Of a stretch of 16,340 nucleotides of DNA, positions 1-6,692 are shown in pieces. The stretch spans positions 1 through 16,340 of the forward strand of contig CAKRLC010000062.1 of the NCBI GenBank assembly GCA_934358955.1, written 5' to 3'. Made by a program: the position numbers and the translations under genes. Numbering within the stretch: position 1 is the first letter of the stretch; each line of letters opens with the position of its first letter. The DNA comes from an uncultured Roseburia sp. GTDB taxonomy: Bacteria; Bacillota; Clostridia; Lachnospirales; Lachnospiraceae. The notes below the pieces were generated by a model. That model saw nothing but the letters and a program-made list of their open reading frames with translations, had not been told where the DNA came from and did no database searches.

Positions 1-282
1 CGTGTTCAGCAGAGGCTTCCACGCTTCATGAGTCTTATCTACATTGCACAAAGAGAAACTTTCCATATTTCTTTTGTACAATTTGACAATAAAAGTTATG
101 GAGCAGACCATTTGACACCCGAATTCTAATAGGAAACTTCAATTATATTAAATTGCTCCGCAAGGATCATACTGAGACATACAATTAGTTTATGAATTCA
201 GGTCAATGTTTTTAAAGTGTCATATAATAAAAAAATGAAGAAAAAGAGCTTTTTTATTAAATTTGCACAATACATAATCCGT

Positions 283-412
283 ATATCCACAGACTGTGAA
301 AAAGAAGAAAAGTTATTACTTATTTATCCACGGTAAAAAATGTCGAAAAACCGTAAAAATAAAGTTATACACGAAGTTATCCACGTTATCCACAAAAAAG
401 TTGTGTGTATAA
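283..412. other. DnaA-box cluster, candidate replication origin or DnaA-binding locus
   Basis: Six sequences match the DnaA box TTATNCACA exactly or with one mismatch. They are ATATCCACA (283-291), TTATCCACG (324-332), TTATACACG (365-373), TTATCCACG (377-385), TTATCCACA (386-394) and, on the minus strand, TTATACACA (404-412). The boxes at 377 and 386 abut directly, and four boxes fall within 48 bases. The flanks are very AT-rich. Such clustering is typical of bacterial oriC or of secondary DnaA-titration or regulatory clusters. The downstream gene is not dnaA, and what lies left of position 1 is unknown, so the role is open. All genes to the right run away from it, as expected on a leading strand. 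Confidence 0.65.
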
Positions 413-469
413 CAGGTTTACATAGTAAAATGACCGAACCTACGTTTTGGCAATATGTTATAAAAATAA

Positions 470-640
470 CAAAAAAGGGAAAGAAAGCAAATACGAACGA
501 AAAAGCGAAATAGAGGAAAAAAGAAATAAAACAGAGGAAATTGTCAGAAAAAAGCGTGGAAAATCACAGGATAAATGGAAAAAGCAATGGGAAAAAACAT
601 AGATAATAAGGAAATATAGTGTTTGGGGGCAGAATGCCCG
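470..640 (+). other. Purine-rich non-coding stretch
   Basis: This stretch is dominated by A and G on the + strand, with runs such as AAAAAAGGGAAAGAAAG and AGGAAAAAAGAAATAAAA. Together with the DnaA-box region it makes up most of the 758-base gene-free start of the window. No reading frame here has a plausible ribosome binding site and length. The bias may reflect leading-strand composition or a structural role. I see no further function. Confidence 0.35.
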
Positions 641-644
641 TAGC

Positions 645-673
645 TTGAAAAAAGGGCAGGGATTTGCTATACT
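645..673 (+). promoter_or_regulatory. Sigma-A-type promoter for the TagA-like/YitT unit
   Basis: TTGAAA (645-650) and TATACT (668-673) are separated by exactly 17 bases. Each hexamer differs from the sigma-A consensus by one base. Transcription would begin near 680, giving a leader of about 80 bases before the start codon at 759. Confidence 0.7.
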
Positions 674-758
674 ACTTTCATAAATTTTGTTGCTGCCACA
701 GATTCTGGTGAAAGCAAATAATTTTTTTTATTTTTGGAAAAATAACCAGGAGTATTAC

Positions 759-1460
759 ATGATAAAGAAAATAGATATACTGGGAGTTTCTCTTGATAAT
801 TATACAGTGCGTGAGGCAATCATGTGTGTAGAGCGTTATCTGAGTAACCAGGTACTGAATACGATCGAGAGCATTTCTGCACAGATGCTCATAGAGTCAG
901 AAACGGATCCAATTTTAAAGGAGACGCTTGGCACATTAGATCTGGCTGTCATCGGTGAGAAAGAGATTATCCAGGCAGGAGGCTTTGGAACGATGCAGCG
1001 TATTCGCGAGACAGAGGAAAATGATTTTTATTTTGAATTTTTTAAACGAATCGAAAGAAATAAAAAAAGTATATTCCTGCTTGGGGATACACAGGCGAAG
1101 CTTGCGGAATTACAGCAGGAATTAAAGAAAGCATTTCCAAGGCTGATTTTTGCAGGGGAATATGCAGTGGAAAACTGTGTTGGAGATTTAGAAGCGGTTA
1201 TTAATGATATGAATGGGACAACACCGGATGTGATCGTTTCAATACTGCCATCCCCATTGCAGGAACATTTCCTGGCAGAACACAGAGACAAGATGAATGC
1301 CAATATCTGGTATGGGATTGGAGGATTGCCAATTCATAAGAAAAAACACGGTTTTGTTGATCATCTTAAAAGTATGGTTCATCGAGGAAAACTTAAAAAC
1401 ATTATGAATAAGTATGACGAGAATATAGAGGAAAAGAATAGCAATGCAGAAAATAATTAA
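759..1460 (+). CDS. Degenerate WecG/TagA/CpsF-family glycosyltransferase-like protein
   Basis: The 233-residue protein has the fold pattern of the WecG/TagA family, whose members transfer N-acetylmannosamine to lipid-linked GlcNAc in teichoic acid or enterobacterial common antigen synthesis. Visible family landmarks are the opening IDILGV, the SPLQEHF segment (residues 165-171, Gln168 matching the conserved Gln) and GIGG (186-189). Key residues are missing. The usual Pro-Asp-Gly active-site segment reads Ile-Gly-Glu (65-67), so the catalytic Asp is replaced by Gly66. The Thr-Pro-Asn segment is Ser-Ala-Gln (40-42), and the GGSFD motif is GGLPI. It may therefore be non-catalytic or act on another substrate. 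The ATG at 759 is preferred over an earlier in-frame codon at 687 because CCAGGAG (746-752) sits six bases upstream and the family starts with this sequence. Its end overlaps the next gene by 17 bases. Confidence 0.7.
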   Translation: MIKKIDILGVSLDNYTVREAIMCVERYLSNQVLNTIESISAQMLIESETDPILKETLGTLDLAVIGEKEIIQAGGFGTMQRIRETEENDFYFEFFKRIERNKKSIFLLGDTQAKLAELQQELKKAFPRLIFAGEYAVENCVGDLEAVINDMNGTTPDVIVSILPSPLQEHFLAEHRDKMNANIWYGIGGLPIHKKKHGFVDHLKSMVHRGKLKNIMNKYDENIEEKNSNAENN

Positions 1461-2331
1461 CAAACGTTCTGTCGTTTTAGACTATATTATGGTATTTGTT
1501 GGAACGGGACTGCTGGCAGCGGCCATTCAGTGTCTGTATGACCCAATCGGGCTGGTTACCGGTGGCTTTACCGGTCTGGCAATTATTATTAAGGCAGTCA
1601 CAGGAGGCGTAATGGATGGAGGAATCCCGCTGTGGCTGACGAATATCCTGTTAAACGTTCCATTGTTTTTAGTGGCCTGGAGGTTAAAAGGAAAAAGATT
1701 TATCTGGAGAACCTTTGTCGGTACAATGGCACTTTCTGCATGGATTTATGTGATCCCTGCGATCGATCTGACGCAGCAGGATTATTTCCTGGCGGCTGTA
1801 TTCGGCGGCTGTATCGGAGGTGCCGGTATGGGTCTGATTTTGCTTGGACGTTCGACTACTGGCGGAACAGAGATGGTAGCTGTGCTGATTCAGCATTTTC
1901 TGAGACATTACTCCGTTGTACAGATCATGCAGGTTTTAGATGGTATCATTGTGCTGCTCGGTCTGTATCTGTTTGGTATCAAAGCCGGAATGTACGCGAT
2001 CGTTGCAATTTTTGTGACAGCGAAGGTGTCGGATGGTTTGATGGAGGGATTTAAGTATTCCAAGTCGGCATTTATCATTACAGAGCATTATGAGGCGGTT
2101 GCAAAGAAAATCTTATCAGAGCTTGACCGCGGACTGACAGGACTGTACGCAAAGGGTATGTATTCCGGTGAAGATAAATGTATGCTTTACTGTGTTGTGT
2201 CCAAAAAGCAGATTGTTGAGTTAAAGGATCTTGTGGCAGAGATTGATCCAAATGCGTTTGTGATCGTGTCGGATGTCAGGGAAGTTTTGGGAGAAGGATT
2301 CCTTGAATATCAGAACAAATCCTTTTTGTGA
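1444..2331 (+). CDS. YitT family membrane protein (DUF161 plus DUF2179)
   Basis: This 295-residue integral membrane protein matches the YitT family. The N-terminal two thirds hold about five hydrophobic helices, with the family-like segments YDPIGLVTGGFTGLAI (residues 28-43) and LLGRSTTGGTE (near 135-145). The C-terminal roughly 90 residues form a soluble DUF2179 domain beginning near SAFIITEHYEAVAKK and including GLTGLYAKGMYSGEDK. The biochemical function of the family is not established, although transport has been suggested. The start overlaps the preceding coding region by 17 bases, and GAGGA at 1429-1433 is a weak, slightly distant ribosome binding site, so translational coupling is likely. 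It is the last gene of its unit and is followed by a terminator. Confidence 0.87.
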   Translation: MQKIINKRSVVLDYIMVFVGTGLLAAAIQCLYDPIGLVTGGFTGLAIIIKAVTGGVMDGGIPLWLTNILLNVPLFLVAWRLKGKRFIWRTFVGTMALSAWIYVIPAIDLTQQDYFLAAVFGGCIGGAGMGLILLGRSTTGGTEMVAVLIQHFLRHYSVVQIMQVLDGIIVLLGLYLFGIKAGMYAIVAIFVTAKVSDGLMEGFKYSKSAFIITEHYEAVAKKILSELDRGLTGLYAKGMYSGEDKCMLYCVVSKKQIVELKDLVAEIDPNAFVIVSDVREVLGEGFLEYQNKSFL

Positions 2332-2374
2332 AGATTGTATACAGCATAAAAGTAGAAAATGATCCTGTTAAGTT

Positions 2375-2419
2375 GAGGAAATGCATAAAAAAATATGTAT
2401 TTCCTCTTTCTTTTTTTGC
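2375..2419 (+). terminator. Rho-independent terminator after the YitT gene
   Basis: GAGGAAATGCATA (2375-2387) pairs with TATGTATTTCCTC (2394-2406) with one mismatch across a short A-rich loop. A T-rich run TTTCTTTTTTT follows. It separates the TagA-like/YitT unit from the regulator/FtsEX unit. Confidence 0.82.
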
Positions 2420-2505
2420 AGTTTTGCATTAAAATAAGTCCATAGTATTTTTATTATCGGATAAAAGGGTATTTTTTATTGTGAAAGTTGCTGGTAAATC
2501 GGGTC

Positions 2506-2534
2506 TTTTCATAGAGATAACAGATTTGTATACA
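2506..2534 (+). promoter_or_regulatory. Possible promoter for the regulator/ftsEX unit
   Basis: TTTTCA (2506-2511) and TATACA (2529-2534) are spaced by 17 bases and lie between the upstream terminator and the regulator gene. The -35 hexamer is poor, matching about four of six positions, so the assignment is tentative. A promoter is nonetheless expected in this 165-base gap. Confidence 0.35.
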
Positions 2535-2584
2535 CTTTGTCCGGGGCGGGTTCAAAACAATCAGATTAAGAAGGAGCGTAAGAT

Positions 2585-3673
2585 ATGATTTCAAATCAGA
2601 TACTTCAGAATACAATTGATGGATTGAAGGGAATTACCAGAATTGATTTATGCATTATTGATGTGGAGGGAAAGGTATTGGCAGCCACATTTCCTGATGC
2701 AGAGAAATACGTAGAGCCGGCACAGGCATTTGTAGAATCACCGGCAGACAGTCAGGTAGTAAACGGATATCAATTTTTTAAGGTATTTGATGAACATCAG
2801 CTGGAGTACATCCTGCTTGCAAATGGAGACAGCGACGATGTATACATGGTGGGAAAGATTGCCAGTTTCCAAATCCAGAATCTTCTGGTAGCATACAAAG
2901 AGAGATTTGATAAGGATAACTTTATTAAGAATCTTTTATTGGACAATTTATTACTTGTCGATATTTATAACAGAGCGAAGAAGCTGCATATCGACACAGA
3001 GGTACGCAGGGTTGTATTTATTGTGGAGACAAACCGTGAGAAAGACGGAAATGAGCTTGAGCGGATCCGCGGCATTTTTGGCGGAAAGTCCAAAGACTTT
3101 GTGACAGCTGTAGATGAGAAGAACATTATTGTCGTAAAAGAAGTGGCTGACAACGAAGGATATGAAGAACTTGGAAAGACAGCAGAAGTGATCGTGAACC
3201 TTTTCCGTTCAGATGCTGAGAATGATGTTCATGTAGCATATGGAACGATTGTAAATGAAATCAAAGAAGTATCACGCTCTTATAAAGAAGCAAGAATGGC
3301 ACTGGATGTCGGCAAGATCTTCTTTGAAGAAAAAGATGTGATCGCATATTCCACACTTGGTATCGGACGATTGATCTACCAGCTTCCGATTCCGTTATGT
3401 AAGATGTTCATTAAAGAAATCTTTGACGGCAAGTCGCCGGATGATTTTGATGAAGAGACATTGACAACGATCAATAAGTTTTTTGAGAATAGCCTGAATG
3501 TTTCCGAAACCTCACGTCAGTTATATATTCACAGAAACACGCTTGTATATCGTCTGGATAAATTACAGAAGTATACCGGACTCGATCTGAGAGTATTTGA
3601 AGATGCCATTACATTTAAAATCGCACTGATGGTTGTAAAATACATGAAGTATATGGAATCACTGGATTACTAG
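2585..3673 (+). CDS. CdaR/PucR-type helix-turn-helix transcriptional regulator
   Basis: The 362-residue protein has the layout of CdaR/PucR regulators. The N-terminal region (about 1-130) resembles a ligand-sensing domain of the sugar-diacid recognition type, opening with LQNTIDGLKGITRIDLCIID. A middle GGDEF-like, non-cyclase domain (about 130-270) follows. The C-terminal PucR-type helix-turn-helix (about 300-360) contains LNVSETSRQLYIHRNTLVYR and DKLQKYTGLDLR. Members sense small metabolites and activate or repress nearby genes, but the ligand here cannot be read from sequence. AAGGAG (2571-2576) lies eight bases before the ATG. It is 16 bases from ftsE on the same strand with no terminator between, which suggests it is co-transcribed with, and possibly controls, the FtsEX cassette. 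That control is inference. Confidence 0.82.
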   Translation: MISNQILQNTIDGLKGITRIDLCIIDVEGKVLAATFPDAEKYVEPAQAFVESPADSQVVNGYQFFKVFDEHQLEYILLANGDSDDVYMVGKIASFQIQNLLVAYKERFDKDNFIKNLLLDNLLLVDIYNRAKKLHIDTEVRRVVFIVETNREKDGNELERIRGIFGGKSKDFVTAVDEKNIIVVKEVADNEGYEELGKTAEVIVNLFRSDAENDVHVAYGTIVNEIKEVSRSYKEARMALDVGKIFFEEKDVIAYSTLGIGRLIYQLPIPLCKMFIKEIFDGKSPDDFDEETLTTINKFFENSLNVSETSRQLYIHRNTLVYRLDKLQKYTGLDLRVFEDAITFKIALMVVKYMKYMESLDY

Positions 3674-3689
3674 AAATCAGGAGGCAGCA

Positions 3690-4373
3690 ATGATAAAGTT
3701 AGAACATGTCAGCAAATCGTACGCTGCAGGAGTTCCTGCACTGAACGATGTAAGTCTGGACATTGAGGCAGGTGAATTTGTATTTATTGTAGGTGACAGC
3801 GGATCAGGAAAGTCAACTTTGATAAAGCTTTTACTGAAAGAGCTGGAGCCGTCAGAAGGTACTATTACCATAAATGGAAGAAAGTTAAATAAGATCAGAA
3901 GAAGGCAGATTCCGAAGTTCCGCCGTAATATCGGTGTTGTATTTCAGGATTTCCGCTTATTAAAAGATCGTAATATTTATGAAAATGTAGCATTTGCGCA
4001 GAAGGTCATTGGAGAATCGAACCGGAAGATCAAAAAGAACGTACCGGCGATACTGTCTATGGTTGGTCTTGCGGCAAAATACAGATCTTATCCGAAACAG
4101 TTATCAGGAGGAGAACAGCAGAGAGTTGCGATCGCAAGAGCACTCGTCAATGAACCGAAGATCCTTCTGGCAGATGAGCCGACAGGAAATCTGGATAATA
4201 ATAATGCATGGGAGATCATGAAGCTGTTAGAGGAGATCAATAGCCGTGGAACGACAGTTGTTGTTGTAACACATAACCTTGAGATTGTGAAAACAATGAA
4301 TAAAAGGGTTATCACTATGAAGAAAGGTGTTGTGTCAGACGACAGCAAGGGTGATTACATCGATGAGGATTAG
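3690..4373 (+). CDS. ftsE: Cell division ATP-binding protein FtsE
   Basis: This 227-residue ABC ATPase is of normal FtsE length. Visible motifs are Walker A GDSGSGKST (35-43), the ABC signature LSGGEQQ (138-144), Walker B ILLADE (158-163, with Glu163 as the expected catalytic base) and the H-loop His195. FtsE binds FtsX at the inner face of the membrane, and ATP hydrolysis is transmitted across it to activate peptidoglycan hydrolases rather than to move a solute. AGGAGG (about 3680-3685) precedes the ATG. The 3' end overlaps ftsX by 11 bases, as is usual for this pair. Confidence 0.97.
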   Translation: MIKLEHVSKSYAAGVPALNDVSLDIEAGEFVFIVGDSGSGKSTLIKLLLKELEPSEGTITINGRKLNKIRRRQIPKFRRNIGVVFQDFRLLKDRNIYENVAFAQKVIGESNRKIKKNVPAILSMVGLAAKYRSYPKQLSGGEQQRVAIARALVNEPKILLADEPTGNLDNNNAWEIMKLLEEINSRGTTVVVVTHNLEIVKTMNKRVITMKKGVVSDDSKGDYIDED

Positions 4374-5271
4374 TACATTTTTTTATACGATAAATCAGGG
4401 TATTAAGAATATATGGAAGAATAAATTATTTTCGCTGGCATCCATTGCCACCATGACGGCCTGTATTTTCCTGTTTGGTCTGTTCTATACGATCGTAACG
4501 AATTTTCAGTCTATGGTAAAGGATGCGGAGGCCGGTGTTGCGGTTACAGTATTGTTTGATGAAGGCATCAGCCAGGAGCAGATCGATCAGATCGGACAGC
4601 AGATCGCGGCGAGAAAAGAAGTGGATCATTATGAGTATACTTCGGCAGACGAAGCATGGGCTAACTTCAAGGCAGATTATTTTGAGGGAAATGAAGCTGC
4701 AGCAGAAAGTTTTGCAGGAGATAATCCACTTGCCAATTCTGCGAGCTATTCCATCTATATGAAGGATGTTTCCATGCAGGAATCCCTTGTGGAATATTTA
4801 CAGACGATAGATGGAGTACGCGAGGTGAAGCAGTCAGAGATCGTAGCGAATACGCTGACAGATTTTAACAAACTGATTGGTTATATTTCCGCAGGTATTA
4901 TTCTGATCCTGCTTGGCGTAGCAGTTTTTTTGATCAGCAATACGATCACAGTCGGCATTTCTGTCCGGAGAGAAGAAATCGCGATCATGAAGCTGATCGG
5001 GGCAACCGACTATTTTGTCCGTGCACCGTTTGTCGTAGAAGGTATGGTGATCGGACTGATCGGAGCAGCAATTCCACTTGGAATTTTATACATGCTTTAT
5101 GGAAAGATCATTGTTTATATTGGAGAAAAGTTCAGATTTATCAGTAATATGATGAATTTCCTGCCGGTAGAGGAAGTATTCCATACACTTGTTCCGGTGG
5201 CTTTGATACTGGGTGTTGGGATTGGTTTCCTTGGAAGCTGTATCACAATCAGAAAACATTTGAAAGTATAA
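4363..5271 (+). CDS. ftsX: Cell division protein FtsX (permease-like)
   Basis: The 302-residue protein has the four-helix FtsX layout. One membrane segment lies near residues 22-45 (LFSLASIATMTACIFLFGLF). An extracytoplasmic domain spans about 50-170, the part that contacts the wall hydrolase or its activator. Three membrane helices follow near 175-197, 225-250 and 275-297. The segment RREEIAIMKLIGATDYFVRAP is highly typical of FtsX. I place the start at the ATG at 4363, giving the family-like MRISTFFYTINQGIKNIW, rather than at 4327, which would lengthen the overlap with ftsE. With this start the overlap is 11 bases and the genes are probably translationally coupled. The M23 peptidase gene begins two bases after its stop. 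Confidence 0.96.
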   Translation: MRISTFFYTINQGIKNIWKNKLFSLASIATMTACIFLFGLFYTIVTNFQSMVKDAEAGVAVTVLFDEGISQEQIDQIGQQIAARKEVDHYEYTSADEAWANFKADYFEGNEAAAESFAGDNPLANSASYSIYMKDVSMQESLVEYLQTIDGVREVKQSEIVANTLTDFNKLIGYISAGIILILLGVAVFLISNTITVGISVRREEIAIMKLIGATDYFVRAPFVVEGMVIGLIGAAIPLGILYMLYGKIIVYIGEKFRFISNMMNFLPVEEVFHTLVPVALILGVGIGFLGSCITIRKHLKV

Positions 5272-5273
5272 TT

Positions 5274-6491
5274 ATGAAAAAAAGAAGTATTTTAAAACGG
5301 ATCATTGCGGTTGTAATGGTGCTGGTACTGGCGACAGGATTTACTGCAGAAGCAAAGAGTACTGCGTCATCGACATCATTAAAGGAGGCACAGCAGGAGA
5401 AGGCAGCACTGGAGAAGAAGCTTAAGGAAGCAAAGAATCTGATCAAAGGTTTGAAGAATTCAAAAGGGGATGTTGAGGATAAGGTAGGAGAACTGAATAC
5501 ACAGTTAATACAGATTTCCTCACAGATTACCTCGTTGGAGAAAAAGCTTACGGAAAAAAGCAATGAGATCGTAGAGACACAGGGACAGCTGGAGGAGGCT
5601 GAGGCAAAGGAACAGCAACAGTATGAGGATATGAAGATCCGTATCCAGTACATGTACGAAAATAGTCAGACATCCTATCTGGAACAGCTGTTAGAAGCAA
5701 GAGATATTACAGAATTTATGAATTCTGCGGAGTATATTGCACAGATCCAGAAATATGACAGACAGAAGCTGTCTGAATACGAAGAGACAGTTGTTTATAT
5801 TAAGACGGTAAAAGAACAGCTGGAGAAGGATTATGCAGATCTTGAGACAATGAAAGCAAATGTGCAGAACCAGAAGCAGTCAGTTGCATCGCTGATGCGT
5901 CAAAAGGAAACAGAGCTTGCAGGAATTGAAAGTGATATTTCTGATGCACAGAGTGATGCAGATGCATATGCGGCTGAGATTCAGGCACAGGAAGAGATCA
6001 TTGCTGAGATTAAGCGGATCGAAGCGGAAAAAGCGGCAGCAGCAGCCAAAGCAGCAGCGGAAGGAAAGCAGCCGGTAGCCGATAATCCATACACAGGAGG
6101 CGCATTTACCTGGCCATGTCCGAGCAGCACGAGGGTAACCAGTGATTACGGAAATCGTACTTCTCCGAAAGGTGGTGCATCTTCCAATCATAAGGGCATT
6201 GATATTGGGGCATCCTATGGATCATCCATTGTTGCAGCAGCAGCAGGCACCGTGAAAGCTGCAAATTACAGCAGTGCGGCCGGAAATTATGTCATGATCG
6301 ATCATGGCGGCGGTCTGTATACCGTTTATATGCATTGTTCTTCCTTAGGTGTATCAGAAGGGCAGACAGTATCTGCCGGACAGACGATCGCTTATGTTGG
6401 AAGTACGGGCATTTCTACTGGAAATCATTTACATTTTGGTGTATCATTAAACGGAAGCTATGTCAGTCCATGGAGTTATCTTCGTGGATAA
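5274..6491 (+). CDS. Secreted coiled-coil M23 (LytM-type) peptidoglycan endopeptidase, probable FtsEX partner
   Basis: This 405-residue protein begins with a signal peptide (about 1-28, RSILKRIIAVVMVLVLATGF). A long coiled-coil region (about 33-260) rich in Glu, Lys and Gln follows, then an Ala-rich linker and a C-terminal M23 domain (about 285-405). By alignment with LytM the expected zinc ligands are His306 and Asp310 (HKGID) and His387 (HLHFG), with catalytic His354 and His385. All are present, so it should be an active metallo-endopeptidase cutting peptide cross-links. This differs from E. coli EnvC, where the M23 domain is inactive. Position directly after ftsX, plus the EnvC/PcsB/CwlO-like coiled coil, indicates control by FtsEX; that link is inference. 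The start has only a weak ribosome binding site (GAAAG), so coupling to ftsX translation is likely. Confidence 0.93.
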   Translation: MKKRSILKRIIAVVMVLVLATGFTAEAKSTASSTSLKEAQQEKAALEKKLKEAKNLIKGLKNSKGDVEDKVGELNTQLIQISSQITSLEKKLTEKSNEIVETQGQLEEAEAKEQQQYEDMKIRIQYMYENSQTSYLEQLLEARDITEFMNSAEYIAQIQKYDRQKLSEYEETVVYIKTVKEQLEKDYADLETMKANVQNQKQSVASLMRQKETELAGIESDISDAQSDADAYAAEIQAQEEIIAEIKRIEAEKAAAAAKAAAEGKQPVADNPYTGGAFTWPCPSSTRVTSDYGNRTSPKGGASSNHKGIDIGASYGSSIVAAAAGTVKAANYSSAAGNYVMIDHGGGLYTVYMHCSSLGVSEGQTVSAGQTIAYVGSTGISTGNHLHFGVSLNGSYVSPWSYLRG

Positions 6492-6540
6492 TAGTAAAAG
6501 ATGAATACTGAAATCGTAAACAGAGACATATGTTATTAAT

Positions 6541-6630
6541 AAAGAAGCTGCCACAGGAAAAGAAATAGCTTGAATGAGTCACAGCACTGACATTCATAAC
6601 AGATATTTCTCACTGTGGCAGCTTCTTTTT
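6541..6630 (+). terminator. Long perfect-stem hairpin, probable terminator after the M23 gene
   Basis: A perfect 16-base inverted repeat (6541-6556 with 6613-6628, core GAAGCTGCCACAG / CTGTGGCAGCTTC) ends in a T-rich run, which fits an intrinsic terminator. The 56-base interior is unusually long and contains further nested pairings: GAAATA 6562-6567 with TATTTC 6604-6609, GAATG 6572-6576 with CATTC 6591-6595, and TCA with TGA. The whole stretch could fold as one imperfect hairpin of about 88 bases. Confidence 0.72.
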
Positions 6631-6692
6631 CTGACATCGCAAGGTGTGCAAGATGGCTCTGAATGTGAAAGAAGAATGGAAAGGCATGGATA

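Noticed and set aside
1..129. Open frame from the left edge to a TAA at 127-129, possibly the end of a gene entering the window
   Set aside because: Only 42 codons, no recognisable protein similarity, and such an open stretch is not rare by chance. The rest of the upstream gene is not visible.
456..471. Perfect six-base inverted repeat TGTTAT/ATAACA with AAAA loop
   Set aside because: A pure A/T stem with no T-tract downstream on the + strand is expected by chance in such AT-rich DNA.
430..513. 27-codon frame starting ATG ACC GAA after the DnaA boxes, a possible small protein
   Set aside because: No ribosome binding site, composition follows the purine-rich background (Lys-rich tail), and it lies upstream of the clear promoter at 645-673.
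692..701. GCTGCCACAG shared between this leader and the hairpin arm at 6547-6556
   Set aside because: A single shared 10-mer with no shared flanks is best treated as coincidence.
687..758. Upstream extension of the TagA-like gene by 24 residues
   Set aside because: It lacks a ribosome binding site, is out of keeping with family N-termini, and starts very close to the predicted transcription start. The ATG at 759 has a good site.
6508..6536. CTGAAA and TGTTAT about 17 bases apart as a promoter for the protease unit
   Set aside because: Both hexamers are poor, and it would place the strong hairpin at 6541-6628 in the leader. I could not identify a convincing promoter for this unit.
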